From: Bolinopsis microptera
Lineage: Eukaryota > Ctenophora > Tentaculata > Lobata > Bolinopsidae
Direction: 5' to 3'
DNA: 60,000 nucleotides
NCBI RefSeq assembly: GCF_026151205.1
Contig: NC_087076.1
Location: 12,325,675 to 12,385,674 of the forward strand
Shown here: piece by piece, positions 1 through 11,116 of the stretch
Position numbering within the stretch: position 1 is the stretch's first letter
Layout: the number at the start of each line of letters is the position of its first letter
The notes under the pieces: model-generated
Seen by the model: only the letters and a program-made list of their open reading frames with translations
What the model was told of the DNA's origin: nothing
Database searches by the model: none
Position numbers and translations under genes: made by a program

Positions 1-1325
1 AATAAACAGTAACCAATAAGTAGTAACCAATAAATAGTAACCAATAAATAGTAACCAATAAACAGTAACCAATAAACAGTAACCAATAAACAGTAACCAA
101 TAAACAGTAACCAATAAGTAGTAACCAAACATTAACCAATAAACAGTAACAAATAAACAGTAACAAATAAACAGTAACCAATAAACAGTAACCAATAAAC
201 AGTAACCAAACAGTAACCAATTAACAGAAACCAATAAATAGTAACCAAACAGAAACCAATAAACAGTAACCAATAAATAGTAACCAAACAGAAACCAATA
301 AACAGTAACCAATAAACAGTAACCAAACAGTAACCAATTAACAGTAACCAATAAACAGTAACCAATAAGTAGTAACCAATAAATAGTAACCAATAAATAG
401 TAACCAAACAGAAACCAATAAACAGTAACCAATAAACAGTAACCAAACAGTAACCAATTAACAGTAACCAATAAACAGTAACCAATAAGTAGTAACCAAT
501 TAAAAGTAACCAATAAACAGTAACCAATAAACAGTAACCAAACAGTAACCAACTAACAGTAACCAATAAACAGTAACCAATAAGTAGTAACCAATAAATA
601 GTAACCAATAAATAGTAACCAAACATTAACCAATAAACAGTAACAAATAAACAGTAACAAATAAACAGTAACCAATAAACAGTAACCAATAAACAGTAAC
701 CAAACAGTAACCAATTAACAGAAACCAATAAATAGTAACCAAACAGAAACCAATAAACAGTAACCAATAAATAGTAACCAAACAGAAACCAATAAACAGT
801 AACCAATAAACAGTAACCAAACAGTAACCAATTAACAGTAACCAATAAACAGTAACCAATAAGTAGTAACCAATAAATAGTAACCAATAAATAGTAACCA
901 AACAGAAACCAATAAACAGTAACCAATAAACAGTAACCAAACAGTAACCAATTAACAGTAACCAATAAACAGTAACCAATTAACAGTAACCAATAAACAG
1001 TAACCAATAAGTAGTAACCAATAAATAGTAACCAATAAATAGTAACCAATAAACAGTAACCAATTAACAGTAACCAATAAACAGTAACCAATTAACAGTA
1101 ACCAATAAACAGTAACCAATAAGTAGTAACCAATAAATAGTAACCAATAAATAGTAACCAAACAGAAACCAATAAACAGTAACCAATAAACAGTAACCAA
1201 ACAGAAACCAATAAACAGTAACCAATAAACAGTAACCAATTAACAGTAACCAATAAACAGTAACCAATTAACAGTAACCAATAAACAGTAACCAATAAGT
1301 AGTAACCAATAAATAGTAACCAATG
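1..1325. repeat. 14-bp minisatellite upstream of the EF-hand gene
   Basis: Tandem copies of a 14-bp unit close to AATAAACAGTAACC, with common variants (AATAAATAGTAACC, AATAAGTAGTAACC, and shortened AACAGTAACC). It runs from the window edge to about 43 bp before the first ATG of the EF-hand gene. The long reverse-strand reading frames here (VTVYWLL repeats) arise because the unit lacks stops on that strand; they are not genes. The array continues beyond the left edge. Confidence 0.97.
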
Positions 1326-1367
1326 TAACCCCAGTAGAGAGGATGGTATAAGACTCGAGACAATAAC

Positions 1368-4300
1368 ATGGCAAAGTCAGGATCAAGAGACGTGGCGGGA
1401 GTGGAACTTAAGAAGTTGCGGAATAAGAAGCTGACCAGCACTGAGTTTATGCAGGTAAAATATTTGCTATTTACCCAATATTTTAATTAAATGCGGTATT
1501 TATATCCCGCTCAAATAATTAACCAACGTAACGTGTCAACATGCATCAGGGCGGCTTTAAAAAAGTATACAAATTTCATAATCTACATTGAAAGTTGACC
1601 GACCCATGCCCCCAGGTTTGGTTCCACTACGACAAGGACAAGAGCGGTTTCCTGGAGTATGTGGAGTTCTCACAGTTCATGAAGGACTTGTTTCTCAAGG
1701 GGGACTGTGTAGATATTACCCCAGAACAGGTATACCCCCGGAAGTAATACCCCCGGAAATACCCCCGAAATTTCATGGACCTAGTCGGAAAACTTCAAAA
1801 TAACCAACTCAATCCAAGCATGGTAATTGCCCTAGATATAATAAACCTTGGCAGAATTTACTGAAAGTTTGGTTTTAGGTAGAAAAGTACACTGCAGAAG
1901 TAATACATTTGATGGACACGTACGATGAAAACAGGGACGGAAGATTCGAGATGAACGAATTGGCAAAGGCCCTGAAAATCGAAGAGAACTATTTGAACAA
2001 GATTATCAACAAGAAATCTATAAAGGACAAACACGTTCAGGTAAGAAAGCATAAGAGCACATTTTGTCCCTTGCTGTTTACCAACTTTTGTGAAGTTGGG
2101 CTGAAATTTATTAGATGCAAAGTCTCTGAGACTTAATAGTTCAACTGAAGATGATATCCTGGCTCAGTGCCAGTGGCACTAAACTAGATATATATAAACA
2201 TTTGCCGCTACAACCACAGTAAACGGCAATAATCCAATTCAATGGTAAACATGTGTACAACAGACTAAATAAACCCCTGACGAAAGTTTTAATCGTATTA
2301 TAAATATCAGTTTATGTTGTTCCCGCATATCTAAAATCAAAGTAACATTCCACAGTCAATTTTGAAACATTACAATTCGAACGTGAACGACACCATAGAA
2401 GGTCCGGAACTGCATGCCTTTGTGGGGGACATAGCCCGGTACCTGGGCCTCAAACTGAGCCTGACAGTAATTGAGGCAGGAGTCACCAGAGTTAAAGTGA
2501 GATATTGTTCCCAATTGTTCTAACAAAGATGTTGCCGCCCACGAACGTGACAAAGGCGTGCGCCGCGCTGTTGCATTCGCTATTCCATTTTCGTACCGTC
2601 TTGATATTTTTATTGTCATATGATAATTAATTAATTAATTAATTAATTATGATCATATTTGCTGTCAAGCACGCATGTCTTGTTAGTATTGCATTGCTTG
2701 TGTGGTGTTGTTTGATACAGATATACGGGATTTGTTAAGGTCGGGCAAGCTGATATTAAATAGGACTTGAATTACTGTGGGTTGATGTCTGGTGCGTTTG
2801 AGAAATTAGTTAAAAAGTGCCGAAAATATGGTAGATCCATAAATTTGAGTGAAGATTGATAACCAATATCAGCTGGTGAATTCAGAGTTGTGAAATATTG
2901 TACTAGAAAATGAAAGGCAAAACGTTTTTGATCGCGGTGACATCAATCCTGAAGATGTCGAAACGTTGGCGTCGAAAGCTGTAAACACTATTTCAGTACT
3001 CGGTCGACTTATTGAAAACTTCTCAACATCTCAAACAAATCCATGTCTGTCATCATAATATAACACTTGTCGAGACTAGCTTCCCTGTAAGTAGAGACTA
3101 GGGAATATGCTGAATATACTAGAATTATGTGTAGAATATGTAGAATGTGTAGAATATGTAGAATGTGTAGAATACGTGGTTCCTGTAACCCGTCTGCAGA
3201 TCTCTATGATGTAGCACGACAGCTGTTTTTGGCACTTTTTATAGTTTATTTGTAGCCACTTTGCCGCTTATTCCTGCCTGTGACTGCATGTTGTATACCG
3301 AATGAGTGTGATATCCTCTCCTGGACACACATTTCGTCTGATTCCTCGTGATGGCATTTTTTCTGTGTCAGAGCTGACGGATAAAATGAGTGAAACACAC
3401 CACCCAGGAGAACGTTGGGACGGATGTCATCGACACAACCGCGATCAAGTCTCTTTTGTCAGAGGGGAGCATTCAGCAGCTCAAAGAGAGCTTCAAGTGT
3501 TAAGAAGTGGGATTCTATTCTAATGTTTTCTGTTATTCTAGTAAGATTTTAGCGAGGAGTATAGTCGGACAGATGAGAGATTTATTGTAAGATTATGACA
3601 AAATATTTTAGTTGGACTGGATAGTGGATGTTAAAGATGCATTTGGTCGGGTCCCATTATTGACCAATGACCACAATAATGTTAACGATATTGTAAACTG
3701 TAAATTTTATAATGTTATTTTCATTTATAATTTGTGCTCTTCTCAGTTTGCTAAATTGAATATAAAATCAACAGGGCTCACACTCAGTAGATATCAGCAA
3801 TGAATCTTTGCTTTCTAATGCGTCGAAATAAGAAATTAACCACATTCAAGCAGAAGTAATTACATAGTACTAACTAATATCCCAACACCTTCAAAATGTA
3901 ACCAGTAAAAGTGAAAACTCCAACACATTCACAACTGTAACCATAACAACTGTAACCATAACAACCCCAACTATTTCGACAGTCCGTACTGAAGCACTAC
4001 GACTCGAACTGCGATCAGAAACTCCAGGGTATAGAGTTGAAAGCGTTTGTAGGAGATCTGGTCAGATCTACCCCTGATATACCATTCAACTTTACTATGA
4101 TCGAGCAAGCGTGTAACTACATTGAGGTAAATATTATGATTATTTTGACGGTCTTGCTAAGAAAGCCATATTGTTTCAAGTATCATATATTTTTAAGCCT
4201 GAGCAGAACTGAGCCCTAAGATTCTTCAAGCACAAAGTTCCCTAACCCCAGTTCTCTAACCCCAGTTCCCTAACCCCAGTTCCCTAACCCTAGTTCTCTA

Positions 4301-5772
4301 ACCCCAGTTCCCTAACCCCAGTTCACTAAACCCCAGTTCACTAAACCCCAGTTCCCTAACCCCAGTTCTCTAACCCCAGTTCCCTAACCCCAGTTCCCTA
4401 ACCACAGTTCCCTAACCCCAGTTCCTTAACCCCAGTTCTCTAACCCCAGTTCCCTAACCCCAGTTCCCTAACCCCAGTTCCCTAACCCCAGTTCTCTAAC
4501 CCCAGTTCCCTAACCCCAGTTCACTAAACCCGAGTTCCCTAACTCCAGTTCCTTAACCCCAGTTCCCTAACCCCAGTTCCCTAACCCCAGTTCCCTAACC
4601 CCAGTTCCTTAACCCCAGTTCTCTAACCCCAGTTCCCTAACCCCAGTTCCCTAACCCCAGTTCCCTAACCCCAGTTCCCTAACCCCAGTTCCTTAACCCC
4701 AGTTCCCTAACCCCAGTTCCTTAACCCCAGTTCTCTAACCCCAGTTCCTTAACCCCAGTTCCCTAACCCCAGTTCCCTAACCCCAGTTCTCTAACCCCAG
4801 TTCCCTAACCCCAGTTCACTAAACCCGAGTTCCCTAACTCCAGTTCCTTAACCCCAGTTCCCTAACCCCAGTTCCCTAACCCCAGTTCCCTAACCCCAGT
4901 TCCTTAACCCCAGTTCTCTAACCCCAGTTCCCTAACCCCAGTTCCCTAACCCCAGTTCCCTAACCCCAGTTCCCTAACCCCAGTTCCTTAACCCCAGTTC
5001 CCTAACCCCAGTTCCTTAACCCCAGTTCTCTAACCCCAGTTCCTTAACCCCAGTTCCCTAACCCCAGTTCCCTAACCCCAGTTCCCTAACCCCAGTTCCT
5101 TAACCCCAGTTCCCTAACCCCAGTTCCTTAACCCCAGTTCTCTAACCCCAGTTCCCTAACCCCAGTTCCCTAACCCCAGTTCCCTCACCCCAGTTCCCTA
5201 ACCCCAGTTCCTTAACCCCAGTTCTCTAACCCCAGTTCCTTAACCCCAGTTTCCTAACCCCAGTTCCCTAACCCCAGTTCCTTAACCCCAGTTCTCTAAC
5301 CCCAGTTCCCTAACCCCAGTTCCCTAACCCCAGTTCCCTAACCCCAGTTCCATAACCCCAGTTCCTTAACCCCAGTTCCCTAACCCCAGTTCTCTAACCC
5401 CAGTTCCCTAACCCCAGTTCCCTAACCCCAGTTCCCTAACCCCAGTTCCTTAACCCCAGTTCCCTAACCCCAGTTCTCTAACCCCAGTTCCTTAACCTCA
5501 GTTCTCTAACCCCAGTTCCCTAACCCCAGTTCCTTAACCCCAGTTCTCTAACCCCAGTTCCTTAACCCCAGTTCCCTAACCCCAGTTCCTTAACCCCAGT
5601 TCTCTAACCCCAGTTCCATAACCTCAGTTCCCTAACCCCAGTTCACTAACCCCAGTTCTCTCCCAAGGAAATGTCTGGTGAAAACATGCTCAACATCGAC
5701 GCTATAAAACTGATTCTAAGTCTGGACAACAGGCAGCAGCTACACCGCAAACTGAGCGAGCAGGCGAAGTAG
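1368..5772 (+). CDS. Calbindin/secretagogin-type EF-hand calcium-binding protein, six exons
   Basis: Exons 1368-1454, 1616-1729, 1879-2040, 2356-2496, 3983-4126 and 5668-5772, all joined at phase 0 by GT..AG introns, give 250 residues (calbindin is about 260). Four EF-hand loops are visible: D35-E46 (DKDKSGFLEYVE), D83-E94 (DENRDGRFEMNE), N128-E139 and D175-E186. The last two start or continue with Asn, Asp or Gln in place of the usual Gly, so they may bind calcium weakly. The second hand and the following helix (ALKIEENYLNKI) resemble calbindin. Exons 4 and 5 encode similar modules (SILKHYNSN, SVLKHYDSN, both followed by AFVGD), pointing to an old exon duplication. The family buffers or senses cytosolic calcium. 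No signal peptide. The last exon could instead begin at 5656, adding FSPK in frame. Hands five and six of calbindin are not recognisable. Confidence 0.9.
2620..2648. repeat. TTAA microsatellite in EF-hand intron 4
   Basis: Short run of repeated TTAA about 125 bp downstream of exon 4. A second small repeat of TGTAGAATA-type 9-mers lies near 3120-3170 in the same intron. Confidence 0.85.
4231..5658. repeat. 14-bp minisatellite in EF-hand intron 5
   Basis: About 100 copies of a 14-bp unit close to CCCTAACCCCAGTT, with CTCTAACC, CCTTAACC and CACTAAACC variants, filling nearly all of the last intron. Every unit carries CTAAC followed by CCCCAG, so it looks like a repeated pyrimidine-rich 3' splice site. 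The last unit abuts the final exon. A block of roughly 290 bp is itself duplicated (for example around 4500 and 4800). Confidence 0.97.
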
Positions 5773-6615
5773 TGGAGGAGAGATTTGTGTGAGAGGATCG
5801 AGGGTAGATGGTGCAATGAAACCTTCAATTACTGTTGGATATTGCTCGAGAGAGATAAGGAACTCAGAGGAGAATACTTTATTTGTACCTAACTGAACAG
5901 TAAACAAACCGAGTTTAAGATGCTGGTGTCATATCGCACGTGCAAGGTGACTTTGCGCGAGAAATTGCGCGAGAAATTGTTCGTGACGAGTCTTGCACGG
6001 TACAACAGAAGATTTATATCAGAAGTGCTGTAATCTCATTTAAATTACTCTCGACTTATAATTAATTGACGGTGAAATCCCGATTTATGAGATTGATTAT
6101 GATATATTTTGACAAAATTATATGAGAGTAGATTTTTCTGACTTTATCATGGATATATTATAATAGGCAAGCGGAAGGTGACTAATTAATTGATATTTTA
6201 TTACTACGACGCGAAGAAAATGAAACCATAATGCCTCCCAGATTTTTATTTAACTACATTCACCTGTGTTGTCTGTTGACCCCAGAGACTTTTGTTGTGA
6301 AATCTTTGTTACCCGAATTTTACTTTACTCTAAAGTTAATAATTATGTTTATAGTCGACTATATATAACCTGCTCTGTGTGATTTGTGTTTTTGTACAAA
6401 TTTTTATGATATCTTACGAAGCATGCGACTGATCGAGATCTGTAGTTGAGTTTTTTTAGTAGATTTTCCTTAAATAATTGAGAAAGAAATTGAAATTAAT
6501 CTATTTACACTTTTAAAATGATTTATAAGGTGAAAATGTATTAAAATGATTAAACGTCAAAAAAGTTCCATCTGTCGACTTGAAAGATAATGGTAAAATA
6601 CAGTAATAGAGTATA
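5773..6615. other. Non-coding DNA downstream of the EF-hand gene
   Basis: AT-rich sequence with no open frame that looks coding. It should contain the 3' UTR of the EF-hand gene, but no convincing AATAAA close to the stop codon was seen. Confidence 0.6.
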
Positions 6616-6660
6616 CAGTAAAACCCCGATTTACCGCGATCTGTAAATCGGGATTTACTG
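6616..6660. mobile_element. 45-bp miniature pogo/Tigger-like element (paired inverted ends)
   Basis: Two inverted ends, CAGTAAAACCCCGATTTACC and the complement of GTAAATCGGGATTTACTG, lie almost back to back and are flanked by TA on both sides (6614-6615, 6661-6662). The same end sequence terminates the Tigger relic at 12.4-13.2 kb. TA duplication is the rule for Tc1/mariner/pogo elements. Confidence 0.7.
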
Positions 6661-6769
6661 TATTTTTATCAAGACACTTATTTTACTTCGGAGTATTCCA
6701 ACAGCCACATTGTTACACAAGTGCAAACAGCCAATTACAGGAAGCCGAAGGATTTGTTTAGCCAGTGAC

Positions 6770-7025
6770 GGTTAAGGTAGTGTGTACCATACTTTCTTCG
6801 CCCGAGACTTTGCTGCAATGTGCAGCTCCTCATTTAAGTTTAACCCTCACACCCGATTTCTCGAGTATTCGGCTGAGTAGACCAGGGGCTGCATAGACCA
6901 CTCAGGATCCTTAGCTGAACGTCAACGACGCTCACCCCACGACCAGGCAGACAGTGGGATTCGAACCGTACCCGCAACCTTACGATTGCAAAGCTGGCGT
7001 TCTAACCAACTGTGCTACCTATATC
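6770..7025 (-). mobile_element. tRNA-derived SINE
   Basis: On the reverse strand an RNA polymerase III A box (TAGCACAGTTGG, 7006-7017) is followed by a B box (GGTTCGAATCC, 6957-6967) with tRNA-like spacing. No clean acceptor stem closes around them and the sequence runs on for about 180 bp past the B box, so this is a tRNA-headed SINE and not a working tRNA gene. The 3' limit is uncertain. Confidence 0.7.
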
Positions 7026-7344
7026 AGCCTAAACAATTACAAATTAGAATGTCAACTACTGGTAAAATGCGGGTAAGTTCTTTTAGTTTTACTGGTAACA
7101 AGTCTACAATTAAAATAAAGATTGACCATTTTTACTTCGAATTGGCTTGATAAAAATGCAACATTAAACTTAAAGAGGAGTGTAGCCGCTAAAATAGTGC
7201 CTGCACAATAGAGTTACCAATCACAGTGCTGAGTCCTTAATCAAGCTTTTGAGTTACTATTAACATTCCTGTCATGCTTATGGGGGGTGGGGGGGGGCGG
7301 GGATCATGTTAATTTTTGTCCGTTTTCAGAAAATAGGTACCGAA
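7026..7344. other. Intergenic DNA with a G-rich tract
   Basis: No gene seen. A G-rich stretch occurs at about 7278-7303. A small hairpin of TTTTTGTCCGTT facing AACGGACAAAAA spans about 7315-7355. Confidence 0.6.
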
Positions 7345-7724
7345 CGGACAAAAACAAAAACGGACAAAAACGGACAAAAATTGTAACTTTTGATTTAAAT
7401 TTTCTCCACAATTTGTAACAGGCTATCTGCAAAAATAGGTAGCCCGGTTAATGACCATGGTTCTTTCTCAAACTTTTAATCCTCAATTAGGCACAAACAA
7501 TAGTCTACACATTTTTTAATAACATAAAAAGGGATGAAAATCAATTCATTTATCATGCAACAACTTTTTCATATTACTGGAGAGTAAAACTTTGTTAAAC
7601 ACAAAGATTCTTGAGCACATTTTAAGTCAAACTCAAATGCGTTTAAAAACATTTGAGTATATAACAATAAATTATGTAAAAAATAACACCAACAATAATT
7701 ATAAATTGAACAAATTATTGAGAG

Positions 7725-8966
7725 ATGAAAGAGAAGAAGAGGAGGAGGGGGACTGAGGAGGGGGACTGAGGAGGGGGACTGAGGATGGGGACTGAGGAGG
7801 AAGAGGAGGGGAGCTGAGGAGGAGTAAGACTGAGGGGGAGAACTGAGGAGGAGGAATGAATAGGAGGAGGAGGAGAAGAAGGACTCAAGAGGAGGAGGAC
7901 TGAGGAGGAGAAGGAGGACAGATGAGGAGGAGGAGGAGGAGGATGAGGCGACGAGGACTGGGGGAGGACTGAGGAGGAGGAGGAGGACTGAGGAGAACTG
8001 AGGAGAAGGAAGAGGAAGACTGAAGAGGACTGAGGAGGAGGAGGACTGAGGAGAAGGGGGAGGAACAGAAGGAGGAGGAGAAGGACTGAGAAAGAGGAGG
8101 ACTGAGGAGAAGGAGGAGGACTGAGGAGAAGGAAGAGGAGGAGGAGGAGGAGGAGTTAGAGGAGGGTGACAGAGGGGAGGACTGAGGAGGAGGAGGGAAA
8201 TGACGAGGACTGAGCAGGAGAAGGAGGAGGACTGAGGAGGAGAAGGAGGATGACTGAGGAGGAGGAGGACTGAGGAGGAGGAGGACTAAGGAGAAGGGTG
8301 GGGAGGAGGACTGAAGAGGAGGACTGAGGAGGAGGAGGACCCGGGAGGAGGACCCAGGAAAAGGCCCCATGAGGAGGAGGAGGAGGACTGGGGAGGAGGA
8401 GGACTCATGAGGACTCATGAGGACTCATGAGGACTGATGAGGAGGACTGAGGACGAGGAGGAGGAGGACTAAGGAGGATGACTGATGAAGAGAAGGAGGT
8501 GTATGATGAGGATGAGGAGGTCTAAAGAGAAGGAGGATGACAAGAAGGAGGACTGAGGAGGAGGGCTGGTGAAGAGGACTGATGAGGAGGAGGAGGAGGA
8601 CTGATGAGGAAGAGGACTGAGGAGGAAGAGGAAGAGGATGAAGAGGAGGACTGAGGAGGAAGACTGAGGAGGATGGCTGAGGAGGATGAAGAGGAGGACT
8701 GAGGAGGAAGACTGAGGACGATGGCTAAGGAGGATGACGGTGGAGGATGACTGAGGACGAGGACGACGACTGAGGACGAGGAGAAGGAGGACTGAGGAGG
8801 AGGACTGGTGAAGAGGACTGATGAGGAGGAGGAGAAAGACTGATGAGGAGGAGGACTGAGGAGGAGGAAGACTGAGTAGGAGGAGGAGGGGGACTGAGGA
8901 GGAAGAGGAGGAGGATGAAGAGGAGGACTGAGGAGGAAGACTGATGAGGATGGCTGAGGAGGATGA
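7725..8966. repeat. Purine-rich GGAGGACTGA minisatellite
   Basis: Irregular tandem repeat of GAGGAGGACTGAGGAGG-type units, almost pure purine on the plus strand. The long Ser/Leu/Pro-rich reverse-strand frames are low-complexity by-products. The 17-mer GGAGGACTGAGGAGGAG also characterises the array at 26.6-27.8 kb in the opposite orientation. Confidence 0.95.
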
Positions 8967-10048
8967 CAACAGTTACAATAGTTTTGAGATTAAAGCATTC
9001 TGAAGTCACTTTAAGTGTCAGCCTGACTACTAACAGCTGACAACAACAGTTAAAATAGTTGTAAGATTAAAGCATTCTGAAGTCACTTTAAGTGTCAGCC
9101 TGACTACTTACAACTGACAACAACAGTTACAATAATTTTGAGATTAAAGCATTCTGAAGTCATTTTAAGTATTAGCCTGACTACTAACAGCTGACAACAA
9201 CAGTTAAAATAGTTGTAAGATTAAAGCATTCTGAAGTCACTTTAAGTGTCTGACTACTTACAACTGACAACAACAGTTACAATAATTTTGAGATTAAAGC
9301 ATTCTGAAGTCATTTTAAGTATTAGCCTGACTACTAACAGCTGACAATAACAGTTAAAATAGTTGTAAGATTAAAGCATTCTGAAGTCACTTAAAGTGTC
9401 AGCTTGACTACTAACAGCTGACAACAACAGTTACAATAGTTTTGAGATTAAAGCATTCTGAAGTCACTTTAAGTGTCAGCCTGACTACTAACAGCTGACA
9501 ACAACAGTTACAATAGTTTTGAGATTAAAGCATTCTGAAGACACTTTAAGTGTCAGCCTGACTACTAACAGCTGACAACAACAGTTACAATAGTTTTGGG
9601 ATTAAAGCATTCTGAAGTCACTTTAAGTGTCAGCCTGACTACTAACAGCTGACAACAACAGTTACAATAGTTTTGGGATTAAAGCATTCTGAAGTCACTT
9701 TAAGTGTCAGCCTGACTACTAACAACTGACAACAACAGTTACAATAGTTTTGAGATTAAAGCATTCTGAAGTCACTTAAAGTGTCAGCCTGACTACTAAC
9801 AGCTGACAACAACAGTTACAATAGTTTTGAGATTGAAGCATTCTGAAGTCACTTTAAGTGTCAGCCTGACTACGAACAGCTGACAACAACAGTTACAATA
9901 GTTTTGAGATTGAAGAATTCTGAAGTCACTTAACGTTTCAGCCTGACTACTAACAACTGACAACAACAGTTACAATAGTTTTGAGATTGAAGCATTCTGA
10001 AGTCACTTTAAGTGTCAGCCTGACTACGAACAGCTGACAACAACAGTT
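8967..10048. repeat. 77-bp satellite-like array, about 14 copies
   Basis: Unit boundaries are seen from the recurring CATTCTGAAGTCACTTTAAG at 8996, 9073, 9150 and onward (77-bp step, with one shorter copy near 9250). The unit contains TTTTGAGATTAAAGC and CTGACTACTAACAGCTGACA. Copies differ at scattered positions only. No coding frame runs across it. Confidence 0.96.
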
Positions 10049-10279
10049 GTCAGGAGGATGAGGAAGTTTTCAGGGTGAAGAGGAGAGGAGTACTGACAAC
10101 TGAGGAGGAGGAGAATTGAGGAATAGGAGGAGGAGGATAAGGAGGGGGAGGAGGAGGACAACTGAGGAGGAGGAGAACTGAGGAATAGGAGGAGGAGGAT
10201 AAGGAGGGGGAGGAGGAGGAGGAGGAGGAAGGGGGGAAGGAGGAGGAGGAGGAGGAGGAGGAGGAGGAGGAGGAGGAGA

Positions 10280-10310
<31 letters not shown>

Positions 10311-11060
10311 TAAATGTTATTTCTAAATTCCATAACATTTTTTGTCCGTTTTGTCCGTTTTTGTCAGGAGGGCTGAGAAGGAGAAGGAGGAGGAGGAGGA
10401 TGAGGAGGGGGAGGAGGAGGAGGGCTGAGGAGGAGGAGGAGGGCTGAGGAGGAGGAGGGCTGAGGAGGGGGAGGAAGAGGAGGAGAGGAGAGGAGGAGGA
10501 GGGGAGGAGGAGGAGGAGGAGGAGGAGGAGGAGGAGGAAAAGGAGGAGGAGGAGGAGGAGGAGGAGGAGGAGGAGGAGGAGGAGGAGGAGGAGGAGGAGG
10601 AGGAGGAGGAGGAAGAGGAGGAGGAGGAGGAGGAGGAGGAGGAGGAGGAGGAGGAGGAGGAGGAGGAGGAGGAGGAGGAGGAGGAAAAGGAGGAGGAGGA
10701 GGAGGAGGAGGAGGAGGAGGAGGAGGAGGAGGAGGAGGAGGAGGAGGAGGATGAAGAGGAGGAGGATGAAGAGGATGAAGAGGAGGAGGAGGAGGACTGA
10801 GGATGAGGATGAGGATGAGGATGAGGAGGACTGAGGATGAGGAGGATTAAGGACTGAGGAGGACCGAGGATTTGGATGGGGAGGAAGAGGAGCAGGAGAG
10901 AAGGAGTTGGAGCAGGAGGAGGAGGAGGAGGAGGAAAAGGAAGAGGAGGTGGAAGCATCTAAATGTTATTTTCAAATTCCATAACATTTTTTTGTCCCAT
11001 TTTGTCAGGAGGGCTGAGCAGGAGGAGGAGGAGGAGGAGGAGGGGGAGAGGAAGCATCTT
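10049..11060. repeat. GGA-triplet array
   Basis: Mostly uninterrupted GGA/GAG triplets, longest at about 10500-10800, interspersed with three copies of an AT-rich block (see the enclosing element). Reverse-strand poly-Ser, poly-Leu and poly-Pro frames are artefacts of the triplet. Confidence 0.96.
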
Positions 11061-11116
11061 AATGTTATTTCTAAATTCCATAACATTTTTTGTCCGTTTT
11101 TGTCTGTTTTTGTCCG

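Larger units (their letters stand above)
7345..11116. mobile_element. Possible element: minisatellite block between inverted CGGACAAAAA clusters
   Basis: The left end (7345-7383) has three CGGACAAAAA-type units and the right end (11085-11116) has the same units in reverse complement. Between them lie the purine array, the 77-bp array and the GGA array. No convincing target-site duplication is visible, so a transposon origin is only suggested. A block containing GAAGCATCTAAATGTTAT, a hairpin (AAATGTTAT facing ATAACATTT) and TTTTTTGTCC recurs at about 10306, 10952 and 11051. Confidence 0.35.

Noticed and set aside
132-1295. Long reverse-strand frames with VTVYWLL repeats
   Set aside because: Produced by a 14-bp minisatellite with no stops on that strand; no exon context or start.
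4231-5658. CCCTAA motifs suggesting an internal telomere repeat
   Set aside because: The repeat unit is 14 bp and not TTAGGG; it lies precisely in an intron.
7885-9009. Ser/Leu/Pro-rich frames in the purine arrays
   Set aside because: Low-complexity translation of GGA-type repeats on the complementary strand.
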